Assembly (NCBI GenBank): GCA_003248655.1
Contig: QFPM01000015.1
Span: 21,644 to 85,643 of the forward strand
Reading direction: 5' to 3'
DNA: 64,000 nucleotides
From: Microbacterium sp.
GTDB taxonomy: Bacteria; Actinomycetota; Actinomycetes; Actinomycetales; Microbacteriaceae
Shown one piece after another: positions 25,710 to 35,200 of this stretch (position 1 is its first letter; every line of letters begins with the position of its first letter). A program made the translations under genes and the position numbers. The notes beneath the pieces were generated by a model, which was given only the letters and a program-made list of their open reading frames with translations, searched no databases and was not told the DNA's origin.

Positions 25710-27388
25710 GACGCCACCTCCCCGGCATCCTCGCTGCGCGCCTGTTGCTGCTGCTCTTGCTGCTCGGTGCGCCCGCGTGGGCGATCCTGCGGCGAGTGGG
25801 CCTGCGCGCCCTGCGGGTCGTAGATGATCGGGATCGCGGCGGTGACCGATGCCTGGTCGGCGACGAGCCCGGCAAGGCCCTCCGGCCCGCGCGGGCCGCG
25901 CTGCGGCGCGTTACCGCCGACGATCCAGGTGTCCTTCGACCCGCCGCCCTGCGACGAGTTGACGACGAGTTGACCCTCCGGCAGCGCGACGCGCGTGAGG
26001 CCGCCGGGCAGCACCCACACCTCGTCGCCGTTGTTCACGGCGAACGGACGCAGGTCGGCGTGGCGCGGCCGCATCCCGTCGTCGACGAGCGTCGGAATCG
26101 TCGACAGCATGACGACGGGCTGCGCGATCCAGCCGCGCGGGTCTTTGATGAGCTTCTTGCGGAGCTTCTCGAGCTCGGCGGGCGACGCATCGGGGCCGAC
26201 GACGAGCCCCTTGCCGCCCGAGCCGTCGACGGGCTTCACGACGAGCTCGTCGAGCCGGTCGAGCACCTCTTCCAGCGCTCCCGGGTCTTCGAGGCGCCAC
26301 GTGTCGACGTTTTTGAGCAACGGCTCTTCCGCGAGGTAGTAGCGGATCAGGTCGGGCACGTACGTGTACAGCAGCTTGTCGTCGGCGACGCCGTTGCCGA
26401 CGGCGTTGGCGATCGTGACGTTCCCGAGGCGCGCCGCGAGCATGAGTCCCGGGGCTCCCAGCATCGAGTCGGCGCGGAACTGCAGCGGGTCGAGGAAGTC
26501 GTCATCGACGCGGCGGTAGATGACATCGACGCGCTTGAGACCCCGGGTCGTCCGCATGAAGACCTTGCCGCCCATGCACTGCAGGTCGCGGCCCTCGACG
26601 AGCTCGATGCCCATGAGGCGCGCGAGCAGCGTGTGCTCGAAGTACGCCGAGTTGTAGACGCCGGGGGTCAACACGACGACATTCGGGTCGTCGATGCCGG
26701 GAGGAGCGGATGCCCGGAGCGCCTGCAGCAGTTTGTGGGGATAGTCGCCGACGGGCTGGACGCGCATCGAGTGGAAGAGCTCCGGCAGGGTCTGCGCCAT
26801 GACGCGACGGTTCGAGATGACGTAACTGACACCCGAAGGCACGCGCACGTTGTCTTCGAGTACGCGCATCTCGCCGTGCTCGTCACGGATGAGGTCGATG
26901 CCGGCGACCTGAATGCGCACGCCGTTGGCGGCGTGGATCCCGTAGGCCTGCCGGTAGAAGTACTGCGAGCTGGCGATGAGCGCGGCCGGCAGCACCCCGT
27001 CGCGCACGCAGTGCTGGTGCCCGTATGCGTCGTCGAGGAACGCCTCGAGCGCCTTGACGCGCTGCTGCACGCCCTTCTCGACCTGCGCCCACTCGTCGTA
27101 CTCGATGACGCGCGGCACGGCATCCAGGGGGAACGGCCGCTCTTCACCCGCGAAGTCGAACGTGACGCCCTGCGCGAGGTACGAGCTGGCGAGCGATTCG
27201 GTGCGTCCGCGCAGCTCTTCCTGCGTCATCCGCGCGAGCGCCTGGTAGAGCTCGCGGTAGGCGGCGCGCGACGGCCCGGCATCCCCGGCATCCGCCGGCA
27301 ACTCGAACATCTCGTCGAACGCCGGCACTCCCGATGCGGTCTTGCGCGGCGCCAGCGTGGAGCCGTACCCGTCGAACAGATCGCCCAT
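25703..27388 (-). CDS. Circularly permuted type 2 ATP-grasp protein
   Basis: 561-aa predicted amide-bond-forming ligase. The family signatures include VLEDNVRVPSGVSYVISNRR, TPGVYNSAYFEHTLLARLMGIELVEG, YRRVDDDFLDPL and VVKPVDGSGGKGLVVGP. The C-terminal 45 residues are low complexity (QQEQQQQ-type) and probably disordered. It leads a three-gene operon with alpha-E and transglutaminase proteins, a conserved set predicted to synthesise a small peptide or modify a carrier. The ATG follows a minus-strand TAGGCT (27395-27400) by six bases, so the operon mRNA is probably leaderless. Confidence 0.92.
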   Translation of the reverse strand: MGDLFDGYGSTLAPRKTASGVPAFDEMFELPADAGDAGPSRAAYRELYQALARMTQEELRGRTESLASSYLAQGVTFDFAGEERPFPLDAVPRVIEYDEWAQVEKGVQQRVKALEAFLDDAYGHQHCVRDGVLPAALIASSQYFYRQAYGIHAANGVRIQVAGIDLIRDEHGEMRVLEDNVRVPSGVSYVISNRRVMAQTLPELFHSMRVQPVGDYPHKLLQALRASAPPGIDDPNVVVLTPGVYNSAYFEHTLLARLMGIELVEGRDLQCMGGKVFMRTTRGLKRVDVIYRRVDDDFLDPLQFRADSMLGAPGLMLAARLGNVTIANAVGNGVADDKLLYTYVPDLIRYYLAEEPLLKNVDTWRLEDPGALEEVLDRLDELVVKPVDGSGGKGLVVGPDASPAELEKLRKKLIKDPRGWIAQPVVMLSTIPTLVDDGMRPRHADLRPFAVNNGDEVWVLPGGLTRVALPEGQLVVNSSQGGGSKDTWIVGGNAPQRGPRGPEGLAGLVADQASVTAAIPIIYDPQGAQAHSPQDRPRGRTEQQEQQQQARSEDAGEVASC

Positions 27389-27460
27389 GCAGTGAGCCTA
27401 GCCCGGGGCGTGTTTCGAGGATATGACGGGTTCCCCGCGCGGACGACGTACGCTGAGCGC

Positions 27461-28978
27461 GTGAAGGCGATGGCGGGTGCGGGAGTCGCCGCGGTACTGC
27501 TGGGTGCGGGAGTCGGTGAACTCGTCGCGGCGCTGGTCGCGCCGGCATCCAGCCCCATCGCGGTCGTCGGCGGCACCCTCATCGACCGCGCTCCGGCGTG
27601 GGCGAAGGATGCCGCGATCGCCCTCTTCGGCACGGGCGACAAGGTGGCGCTCGTCGTCGGAATCGCGATCGTGCTCCTCGCCCTGTCGGCTCTCGTCGGG
27701 CTCGTCGAGGCACGGCGGCCCCCGTTCGGCGCGCTCACCTTCGGGGTTCTCGGGTTCGCCGTCGGCATCCTCGCGGCCGGGCGCGCAGGGGCGGAGGCCC
27801 TCGCCTGGGCGCCCGCGATCACGGCGGGCGTGGCCTCGGCGGTGATGCTGCGGCTTCTGGGCCGGCGCGTGCCGCAGCGGTCGACGCCGGATGCCGAGGT
27901 GCGCGACCCCGACCGACGACGCTTCCTCGTGTGGACGGGAGCCGCGGGGCTCGTCGGCGTCGCGGCTGCTGTCGGCGGCTTCGCCGCCCGCGCGGGGTCA
28001 CAGGCGGTCAGCGCCGCGCGGCGGGCGATCACGCTGCCCGCGGCCGCCGCACGCGCGGCCGCCGTGCCCGCGGGCGCGGAGCTCGCCCTCGCGGGGCTCG
28101 CGCCGGTCGTCACCCCGAACGCGGACTTCTACCGCATCGACACCGCTCTCGTCGTGCCACAGCTCGATCCGGCGCAGTGGTCCCTCCGCATCCACGGACT
28201 CGTCGAGGAGGAGATCACCCTCTCCTGGGACGAGCTAATCGCCCTCCCGCTCGAGGAGAGCTGGACGACCCTCGCGTGCGTGTCGAACCCGGTCGGCGGC
28301 GACCTCATCGGCAACGCGCTGTGGCTCGGCTACCCGATCCGGCATCTGTTGGACCGCGCGCGTCCGACGTCCGATGCCGACATGGTGCTGTCGCGCTCCG
28401 TCGACGGGTTCACCGCTAGCACGCCGATCGAGGCGCTCCGCGACCCGTCCGTCGCCGCGATCCTCGCCGTCGGCATGAACGGCGAGCCCCTCCCCGACCA
28501 GCACGGCTTCCCCGTGCGGATGGTCGTGCCCGGGCTGTACGGCTACGTGTCGGCGACGAAGTGGGTGACCGAGCTCGAGGTCACAAGGTTCGACCGGGCA
28601 TCCGCCTACTGGACCGACCGCGGGTGGTCCGAGCGCGGCCCTGTGAAGCTGCAATCGCGCATCGACGTCCCGCGACGGGGCGCACAGGTCGCTGCGGGCG
28701 ACACCGTGATCGCGGGCGTCGCGTGGCGCCAGCACGTCGGCATCCGCGGTGTCGAGGTGCAGGTCGACGACGGGCCGTGGCGTGCGGCGAGCCTCGCCCC
28801 GGCCATCTCGACCGACACGTGGGTGCAGTGGTCGATGCCGTGGACGGCGGATGCCGGGCCGCACAGCATCCGGTGCCGCGCGATCGACGCGCGCGGCGAC
28901 ACGCAGACCGAACAGGCCGCCCCGGTCGCCCCCGACGGGGCCACCGGGTGGGACGAACTCTCGGTCTCGGTCGCCTGA
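27461..28978 (+). CDS. Membrane-anchored molybdopterin-dependent oxidoreductase (sulfite oxidase family)
   Basis: 505-aa protein. About four membrane segments lie in residues 1-130, then an RRRFLVWTGAAGLVGVAAAVGG segment that looks Tat-like or like another anchor (about 147-168). The oxidoreductase molybdopterin domain follows (about 215-400), with the molybdenum-ligand Cys in TTLACVSNPVGG, VRMVVPGLYGY and SATKWVTELEV. A C-terminal Mo-co dimerisation domain has GVAWRQHVGIRGVEVQVDDGPW. GTG 27461 lies six bases after TACGCT. The catalytic face should be extracytoplasmic. The natural substrate (sulfite, sulfoxides or other) cannot be read. Confidence 0.9.
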   Translation: MKAMAGAGVAAVLLGAGVGELVAALVAPASSPIAVVGGTLIDRAPAWAKDAAIALFGTGDKVALVVGIAIVLLALSALVGLVEARRPPFGALTFGVLGFAVGILAAGRAGAEALAWAPAITAGVASAVMLRLLGRRVPQRSTPDAEVRDPDRRRFLVWTGAAGLVGVAAAVGGFAARAGSQAVSAARRAITLPAAAARAAAVPAGAELALAGLAPVVTPNADFYRIDTALVVPQLDPAQWSLRIHGLVEEEITLSWDELIALPLEESWTTLACVSNPVGGDLIGNALWLGYPIRHLLDRARPTSDADMVLSRSVDGFTASTPIEALRDPSVAAILAVGMNGEPLPDQHGFPVRMVVPGLYGYVSATKWVTELEVTRFDRASAYWTDRGWSERGPVKLQSRIDVPRRGAQVAAGDTVIAGVAWRQHVGIRGVEVQVDDGPWRAASLAPAISTDTWVQWSMPWTADAGPHSIRCRAIDARGDTQTEQAAPVAPDGATGWDELSVSVA

Positions 28979-28985
28979 GTCCGGG

Positions 28986-30206
28986 TCAGCCGGCGAGCAC
29001 GAGCCGCAACTGCTCCACGGCCCAGTCGAGCTCGGTCGCGCGGATGACGAGCGGCGGCGCGATGCGGATCGTCTGGCCGTGGGTGTCCTTCACGAGAACG
29101 CCCCGCGCGAGGAGCTTCTCGGCGACCTCGCGCCCGGTGCCGTGGGCGGGGTCGATGTCGATGCCCGCCCAGAGGCCCGCGATGCGCACGGTCGTCACGC
29201 CGTGCCCGATGAGCTCCTGTAGCGCGCCCGCGAGGTGCTCGCCGAGCGCCTGCGCGCGCGTCTGGAACTCGCCCGACGCGAGCATCTCGACGACCTGCAA
29301 CCCGACGGCGACGGCGAGCGGGTTGCCACCGAAGGTCGATCCGTGCTCGCCCGGTTGGATGACGCCGAGCACCTCGCTGTCCGCGACGACGGCCGACAGC
29401 GGCACGATTCCGCCGCCGAGCGCCTTGCCGAGCAGGTACACGTCGGGAACGACCCCTTCGCGGTCGCACGCGAAGGTCGTACCGACGCGCGCGAGGCCCG
29501 ACTGGATCTCGTCCGCGATGAACAGCACGTTCTCGCGGTCGCAGATCTCGCGGATCGCGCGCAGGTATCCCTCCGGCGGAATCACCACGCCCGCCTCGCC
29601 CTGGATCGGCTCGACGAGAACGGCCGCGGTGTTCTCGTCGATCGCGGCCTCGATCGCCTCGGCATCCCCGTACGGCACGGACACGAACCCGGGCGTGAAC
29701 GGGCCGAAGCCCTCGCGCGCCTGCGGGTCGTCACTGAAGCTCACGATCGTGGTCGTGCGGCCGTGGAAGTTGCCGTCGGCGACGATGATCTTCGCCGCCC
29801 CCGCCGCGACGCCCTTGACCCGGTACGCCCACGCGCGTGCGACCTTGATGCCCGTCTCGACCGCCTCGGCGCCCGTGTTCATCGGCAGGACGAGATCCTT
29901 GCCGCACAGCTCCGCGAGCGCGGCCGCGAACGGGCCGAGCCGGTCGTTGTGGAAGGCGCGGCTCGTGAGCGTCACGCGCCCCAGCTGTTCGGTCGCCGCC
30001 GCGACGAGCGCGGGATGCCGGTGGCCGAAGTTGACCGCCGAATACGCCGACAGCAGGTCGAGGTAGCGCTTGCCGTCGACATCCGTCACCCACGCGCCCT
30101 CGGCGCGTGCGACGACGACGGGGAGGGGATGGTAGTTGTGCGCGACGTGCGCCTCTTCGGCGGTGATCAGCTCGCCCGTCAGGGCGTCAGTGGAGGTCGT
30201 GGTCAT
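28986..30206 (-). CDS. rocD: Ornithine aminotransferase
   Basis: PLP enzyme converting ornithine and 2-oxoglutarate to glutamate-5-semialdehyde and glutamate, 406 aa. Class III aminotransferase signatures are present: LDLLSAYSAVNFGHRHP, PMNTGAEAVETGIKVAR, FHGRTTTIVS and FIADEIQSGLARVG. The PLP lysine is in LLGKALGGGIVPLSAV. ATG 30206 has a GAGGAAAG Shine-Dalgarno and overlaps the stop of the upstream amidinohydrolase gene (ATGA). The pair suggests arginine-derivative catabolism towards glutamate, which continues in putA 2 kb away. Confidence 0.95.
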   Translation of the reverse strand: MTTTSTDALTGELITAEEAHVAHNYHPLPVVVARAEGAWVTDVDGKRYLDLLSAYSAVNFGHRHPALVAAATEQLGRVTLTSRAFHNDRLGPFAAALAELCGKDLVLPMNTGAEAVETGIKVARAWAYRVKGVAAGAAKIIVADGNFHGRTTTIVSFSDDPQAREGFGPFTPGFVSVPYGDAEAIEAAIDENTAAVLVEPIQGEAGVVIPPEGYLRAIREICDRENVLFIADEIQSGLARVGTTFACDREGVVPDVYLLGKALGGGIVPLSAVVADSEVLGVIQPGEHGSTFGGNPLAVAVGLQVVEMLASGEFQTRAQALGEHLAGALQELIGHGVTTVRIAGLWAGIDIDPAHGTGREVAEKLLARGVLVKDTHGQTIRIAPPLVIRATELDWAVEQLRLVLAG

Positions 30207-31108
30207 CGCTTTCCTCGCAGTTCGAGAGTGCAGCACTTGATCCCGCCGCCGCCGAGCAGCAGCTCGGACAGGTCGACGAGCACAGGGGTGTAGCCCCGCT
30301 CGCGCAGCTGGGCCTCGAAGCCCGTCGCGCGCGGCGAGATGAAGACGTTGCGACCGTCGGAGGCGGAGTTCAGCCCGAAGACCGCGCCGTCGGCATCCGA
30401 GACGAGGATCGCGTCGGGGTAGCGTTCCTCGAGGATGCGGCGGGACTCGTCGTCGAACGCCGTCGGGAGGTAGGCGATGTTCGCCTTCTCGACGCCGCCC
30501 GGGCCCTCGACGGGGTCGAGCACCGAGATCGCGGTGTCGAGGTGGTAGAACCGCGGGTCGACAAGCCGGAGCGACACGACCTCGCGGCCGAACACGTCGG
30601 CGACCTCGCGGTGGCTGTCGCCGACCGAACGGAACCCGGTGCCGGCGAGGATCGTGTCGCCGACGAGGAGGAAGTCTCCCTCGCCCTCCTGCACCTCGAT
30701 CGGCTCGATCACCTCAAGGCCGTCCGCGGCGAACCAGTCCATGAACGGACGCTCCTCGCCGCGGCGCTCGTCGACACGAAAGCGCACGGCCAGCGCGCGC
30801 CCGTCGATGACGAATCCGCCGTTGGCGGTGTAGACCATGTCGGGCAGCCCCGGCACCGGGTCGATCAGCTCGACCTCGTGGCCGAGCGCGACGTAGGTGT
30901 CGTAGAGGCTCTGCCACTGCGCGACCGCCTTGGCAGTGTCGGTCGGCTTCGCGGGCTCCATCCACGGGTTGATCCGGTAGCTCACGGTGAAGTGCTCGGG
31001 GCGGCACATGAGGTACCGGCGATGCTGCTGGATGCGCTCAGCGCCTCCGCGCGGCGTGGAATCTTCGTGTGAAACCGGTTCCAGAATCGGGGCCTTTTCG
31101 ATGGACAT
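30203..31108 (-). CDS. ddaH: Dimethylarginine dimethylaminohydrolase-like amidinohydrolase
   Basis: Guanidine-modifying enzyme of the arginine deiminase superfamily, 301 aa. It probably hydrolyses methylated arginine or arginine. Signatures are RYLMCRPEHF, PDMVYTANGGFVIDG, GEGDFLLVGDTILAGTGFRS (acidic residues) and RFYHLDTAISVL (catalytic His). The nucleophile Cys is in GGGGIKCCTLELRG at the C-terminus; which of the two adjacent Cys acts is not obvious. ATG 31108 has GGAGCG upstream. Coupling to rocD supports a role in arginine/ornithine use. Arginine deiminase or glycine amidinotransferase activity cannot be excluded. Confidence 0.85.
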   Translation of the reverse strand: MSIEKAPILEPVSHEDSTPRGGAERIQQHRRYLMCRPEHFTVSYRINPWMEPAKPTDTAKAVAQWQSLYDTYVALGHEVELIDPVPGLPDMVYTANGGFVIDGRALAVRFRVDERRGEERPFMDWFAADGLEVIEPIEVQEGEGDFLLVGDTILAGTGFRSVGDSHREVADVFGREVVSLRLVDPRFYHLDTAISVLDPVEGPGGVEKANIAYLPTAFDDESRRILEERYPDAILVSDADGAVFGLNSASDGRNVFISPRATGFEAQLRERGYTPVLVDLSELLLGGGGIKCCTLELRGKR

Positions 31109-31278
31109 CTCGCTCCTCGGTGATGAAGGGCGGCGGACGCTGTCCAGAGGCTCGTCGGCCCTTCTACCCACCGCGCCCGCGAGTGCGCGAGCGGGAGAGG
31201 AAAGGTCGTGTCGAGCACGCCGGAACCCATTGTGCCAGACGCGCGGCCAGGCTCCGGCTCGGAGGCGACAAAGGTAGG

Positions 31279-31293
31279 TAGATTTCTTATCTA
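31279..31293. promoter_or_regulatory. Palindrome overlapping the TetR-family gene start
   Basis: TAGATTTCTTATCTA is an inverted repeat (TAGAT/ATCTA, 5-base spacer). It includes a -10-like TAGATT and touches the ATG at 31293. The gene would be leaderless and autorepressed if its product binds here. Confidence 0.45.
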
Positions 31294-32048
31294 TGGGCCG
31301 TCGCACGGGTGACGAGACCCGCGCACTGCTGCTGCGGGTCGGAATGCAGATGCTGCTCGAGCGCGGCGTCTCCGCCGGCGTGCAGCACATTCGGCTTCAG
31401 GACGTCCTACGGCACGCGGGCCTCACGACCGGCGCCGCCTACCGCCTCTGGGCCGACCAGAGCGACTATCAGCGCGACCTCGCCGTCGCCATGGTGCGGC
31501 TGCGCCTGAGCGGCCCCGCCGATTACGCGCGCACCGCCGTGGACGATCTTATCGCCGCGGGCGCAAGCGGCGACGACGTCATCCGTGCCGCGGCAGAGGC
31601 GCACATTCGCACGGCCGGGCGCGACATGGAAGACCCCGCAGACGCGCTCGACGCGCAGCAGTTCCTCATCTCACTCGCGCTGCGCTCGGCCGCGCAGACG
31701 TGGCCCGAACTCCGGGATGCCAGCAAGCAGCGTCACGACGAATCGATCGCCGACTTCGCGGAGTTCTACTCGTACGTGTTCGAGCGGTACGGGTTGCGGA
31801 TGAAGTCGCCGCTCACGATCACGGACTTCACCGAGGCGATGGCGGCGATGGGAGAGGGCTATGCGATCCGCGCGCTCGAGGAACTCGAACACCCTCGGTA
31901 CGACGTCTCCGAAGACGACGAGATGCCCGCAGGACAGTGGTCGTTGTTCGCGCTCGGGGTGCGTGCTCTCGTAAACGAGTTCACCGTCAGCATCGAGCCG
32001 GATGATCTGGAGTCTGACACCGCGGGCGGGAGCTCTGGGGCCGAGTGA
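31293..32048 (+). CDS. TetR-type transcriptional regulator
   Basis: 251-aa protein with an N-terminal TetR-like HTH. Helices lie at about residues 8-50, with LLLRVGMQMLLERGV and IRLQDVLRHAGLTTGAAYRLWADQSDYQRDLAVAM. A longer, acidic ligand-binding domain follows, with a disordered Glu/Asp-rich tail. It is divergent from ddaH-rocD, so it may control that operon as well as itself. The ligand is unknown. ATG 31293 lies directly after a TAGAT...ATCTA palindrome. Confidence 0.82.
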   Translation: MGRRTGDETRALLLRVGMQMLLERGVSAGVQHIRLQDVLRHAGLTTGAAYRLWADQSDYQRDLAVAMVRLRLSGPADYARTAVDDLIAAGASGDDVIRAAAEAHIRTAGRDMEDPADALDAQQFLISLALRSAAQTWPELRDASKQRHDESIADFAEFYSYVFERYGLRMKSPLTITDFTEAMAAMGEGYAIRALEELEHPRYDVSEDDEMPAGQWSLFALGVRALVNEFTVSIEPDDLESDTAGGSSGAE

Positions 32049-32257
32049 TTCCCCCCAACCCCAGAGCGACACTCCCCCCGGCGTGTCTTTGACGGCCCGA
32101 CCATCGGCTCTAGGCCGTGCTGGAACCGGTCTCCGTCGGCGCTCCCCAGAAGCGCCACTTGCCATGTTGGCGTGTTAAGCGGTCACAGGCTAGAAAGATA
32201 AATTATTTCTCTCGGTATCGAGCGATCCGTGCGCGGTGACTGAATAGCGGATCGGCG
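32049..32257. other. Intergenic region with hairpin and AT-rich palindrome
   Basis: Between convergent genes I see no coding sequence. It contains a hairpin with stem GGCGCT (32138-32143) and AGCGCC (32151-32156). A conspicuously AT-rich near-palindrome, AGAAAGATAAATTATTTCT, lies at 32192-32210. The first may act as a terminator for the TetR-type gene. The second has no assigned role. Confidence 0.5.
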
Positions 32258-35200
32258 TCAGATGACGGGCCCGCTCCAGCGGTCGGGGTTGCCGAAGCGA
32301 TGCGCGGTGATCGTGATCGACTGCTCGTGCAGGAACGGCAGCAGCTCGATGCGGCCCGCCGTCGTGACCTCGCCGGCGTAGACCGCGATGTCGGGGTCGC
32401 CACCCGTGGCCTCGGCGAGGCCCTGGTGCAGCGCCTCGACCGACGCCCTCGCGCCGACCAGGCGCACCCGTCCGACGCCGCCGGCGGCTCGCGCGGTGCG
32501 GACACGGTCGATCCACTCGGCATCCGTCTCGACGTACACCGGCACGTCGACCTCGGCAAGCGCGCGGCGCACCCCGGCGGGAAGACCCACGGGTGCGCTA
32601 AGGATCACCGTCCCTCCCGCTCGGATGCCGGCGACGACGACCCGCAGCACGGCCTGCCACGTGGCGTCGCTCGTCGCGCGCACCGCGACCTCCACCGGGC
32701 GGTAACGGAAGAGGTTCCGCTCGACGCCGAGCTGCGAGACATCGCGCACGCGGCCGAACTCGCGGTCCCACACGACGGCATCCGACAGCGCACCGCGGCG
32801 CAGCCACTCGAACGACCCGTAGTCGAGCGACGGCTGCGCCGACTCGATGAGCGCCGTGATGCGCGAGTCGAGGCCGCGCAGGTGCAGCGTCGACGACGGA
32901 GCGCCGCCCGCCGACGCGCGCCACGAGCCGAGGCCGACGAGGTAGTTCGGGCCACCCGCCTTCGTGCCCGCTCCGACCGACGAACGCTTCCATCCGCCGA
33001 ACGGCTGGCGCTGCACGATGGCGCCGGTGATGCCGCGGTTGACGTAGAGGTTGCCGGCTTCGACGCCGTCAAGCCACAGCGCGAGATCGGCGGGATCCTG
33101 CGTGTACAGGCCCGCCGTGAGGCCGTAGGCGACAGCGTTCTGCAGCTCGATCGCTTCCGCGAGCGACGACGCGTGCAGCACCGACATCATCGGGCCGAAG
33201 AACTCCTCGAGGTGAGCGCGCGATCCCGGCTTCACCCCGACGCGGATGCCGGGGCGCCAGAGCCGGCCGGCGTACTCCGGTGCAGCGTTCTCGACGAGCC
33301 TCGGCTGGACGAGCCACTGCTCGCCCTCGTCGAGGGTCGTCAGCGCCCACTCGAGCTTGCCGCGCGGCGTCTCGACGACCGGGCCGACCTCGCTGCGCGG
33401 ATCTGACGGCGCTCCGACGCGCAGCGACCCCGTGGCATCCACCAGCTGCCGCGCGAAGCGCTCCGAGCGCGCGACCGGCCCCACGAGAATCGCGAGGGAA
33501 GCCGCCGAGCACTTCTGCCCCGCGTGCCCGAAGGCGCTCTTGACGAGGTCGGATGCCGCGAGGTCGAGGTCGGCCGACGGCATGACGATCATGGCGTTCT
33601 TGCCGCTCGTCTCGGCGAGCAGCGGCAGGTCCGGCCGCCACGAGCGGAACAGCGCCGCCGTCTCCCACGAACCGGTCAGGATGACGCGGTCGACCCCGGG
33701 GTGCGAGATCAGCTGCTGTCCAAGGCCGCTTTCGTCGATGTCGACGAGCGCGAGGACCTCGCGCGGGATGCCGGCCTGGTCGAATGCGTCCCAGATCGCC
33801 TCGGCAACGACCGCCGCGCACCGGCGGGCCTGCGGGGCCGGCTTGAACAGGACTCCCGACCCCGCGGCGAGCGCGGCGAGCACTCCGCCCGCCGGGATCG
33901 CGATGGGGAAGTTCCACGGCGGCGTCACGAGCGTCAGGCGCGCGGGCTCGAACACGGCTCCCGGCACGCGGTCGAGTTCGCGCGCCGTGGCGGCGTAGTA
34001 GTTCGCGAAATCGACCGCCTCGCTGATCTCGACATCGGCCTCGGCGAAGACCTTGCCCGTCTCGGATGCCGCGACCTCGATCAGCTCGCCACGGCGCGCC
34101 TCGAGGGCGCGAGCCGCGGCCTGCAGGACGGCCGCGCGCTCGGCGGCGGGGCGCGCGCCCCAGGCCTGGGCTGCGGATCGGACACCCGCGACGACGCCCT
34201 CGAGCGCGTCGGGGGCGTCGATGCGCGCGGCGGCGATCGTGGCATCCCCCGCCGTCGAGGTCTCGACGCGAGCGAGGATGCCAGCGGCCCACGCCCGGTT
34301 CGTCGGCAGCGCCGGGTCGGAGTCGGGAGTGTTCCGGAAGCCGGGCGCCCCCTCGGGCGCGCGGCCGGGCGCGCGGTCCTCGCGCTCGGCGTAGACGGCG
34401 GTCTCGACGAACCCGTCGCCCGCGAACGCGGCCAGCTCGTCATCGACGGCGCGCGCGATGCCGAGCACCGCCTGGGTCAGCTCGGTCTGCGTCGCAGGTG
34501 CCGGGCGAACGAGGGACGGCGCGGGTTCCGCTGGCGCCGCCGTGCGGTCCTGCCGGCGGTTCGCGCCGACCGGGAGGGCCGGATCGCCCGCGCGCGCGAG
34601 CGACGCGACGAACCGCTCGCGCTCACGCTCGAACATCGCCGGGTCAGTCGCGAGATCGAACGCCGCGGAGAGGAAGTTGTCGCTCGATGCATTCTCTTCG
34701 AGCCGCCGCACGAGGTAGCTGATCGCGACGTCGAACTCGTCGGGGCGCACCACCGGCACGTACAGCAGCACATGGCCCACTTCGCGCGTCACGGCCTCGA
34801 CCTGGCCCTGCGCCATGCCGAGGAGCATCTCGACCTCGACGGCATCCTGTACGCCCCGCTCCCCCGCGAGCAGCCACGCGTAGGCGATGTCGAAGAGGTT
34901 GTGGCCGGCGACCCCGAGGCGCACGGCGCGGACGTTCTCCGGCTGCAGCGCGACGTCGAGGCAGCGCAGATACGACGCGTCCGAGTCGAGCTTCGATGCG
35001 TGCGTCGCGAGCTCCCAGCCGTGCATGACGGCATCCACCCGTTCCATCGCGAGGTTCGCGCCCTTGACGAGACGCACCTTGATGCGCGCGCCCCCGGCAT
35101 TCACGCGCTGCTGCGCCCACGCCGTGAGCTGCTGGAGTGCGGGCAGCGCGTCGGGCAGGTACGCCTGCAGCACGATTCCCGCCTCGAGGCCCTGCAGCCG

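Noticed and set aside
25745..27460. A long plus-strand open frame that joins the molybdoenzyme gene and would give a 1077-residue protein
   Set aside because: The extra 570 residues are antisense to the ATP-grasp and alpha-E genes, have Arg/Val-rich composition typical of GC-rich antisense frames, and carry no recognisable motif.
30987..31292. Small plus-strand frames between ddaH and the TetR-type gene
   Set aside because: They overlap the 5' end of ddaH, lack ribosome-binding sites, and show no conserved features.
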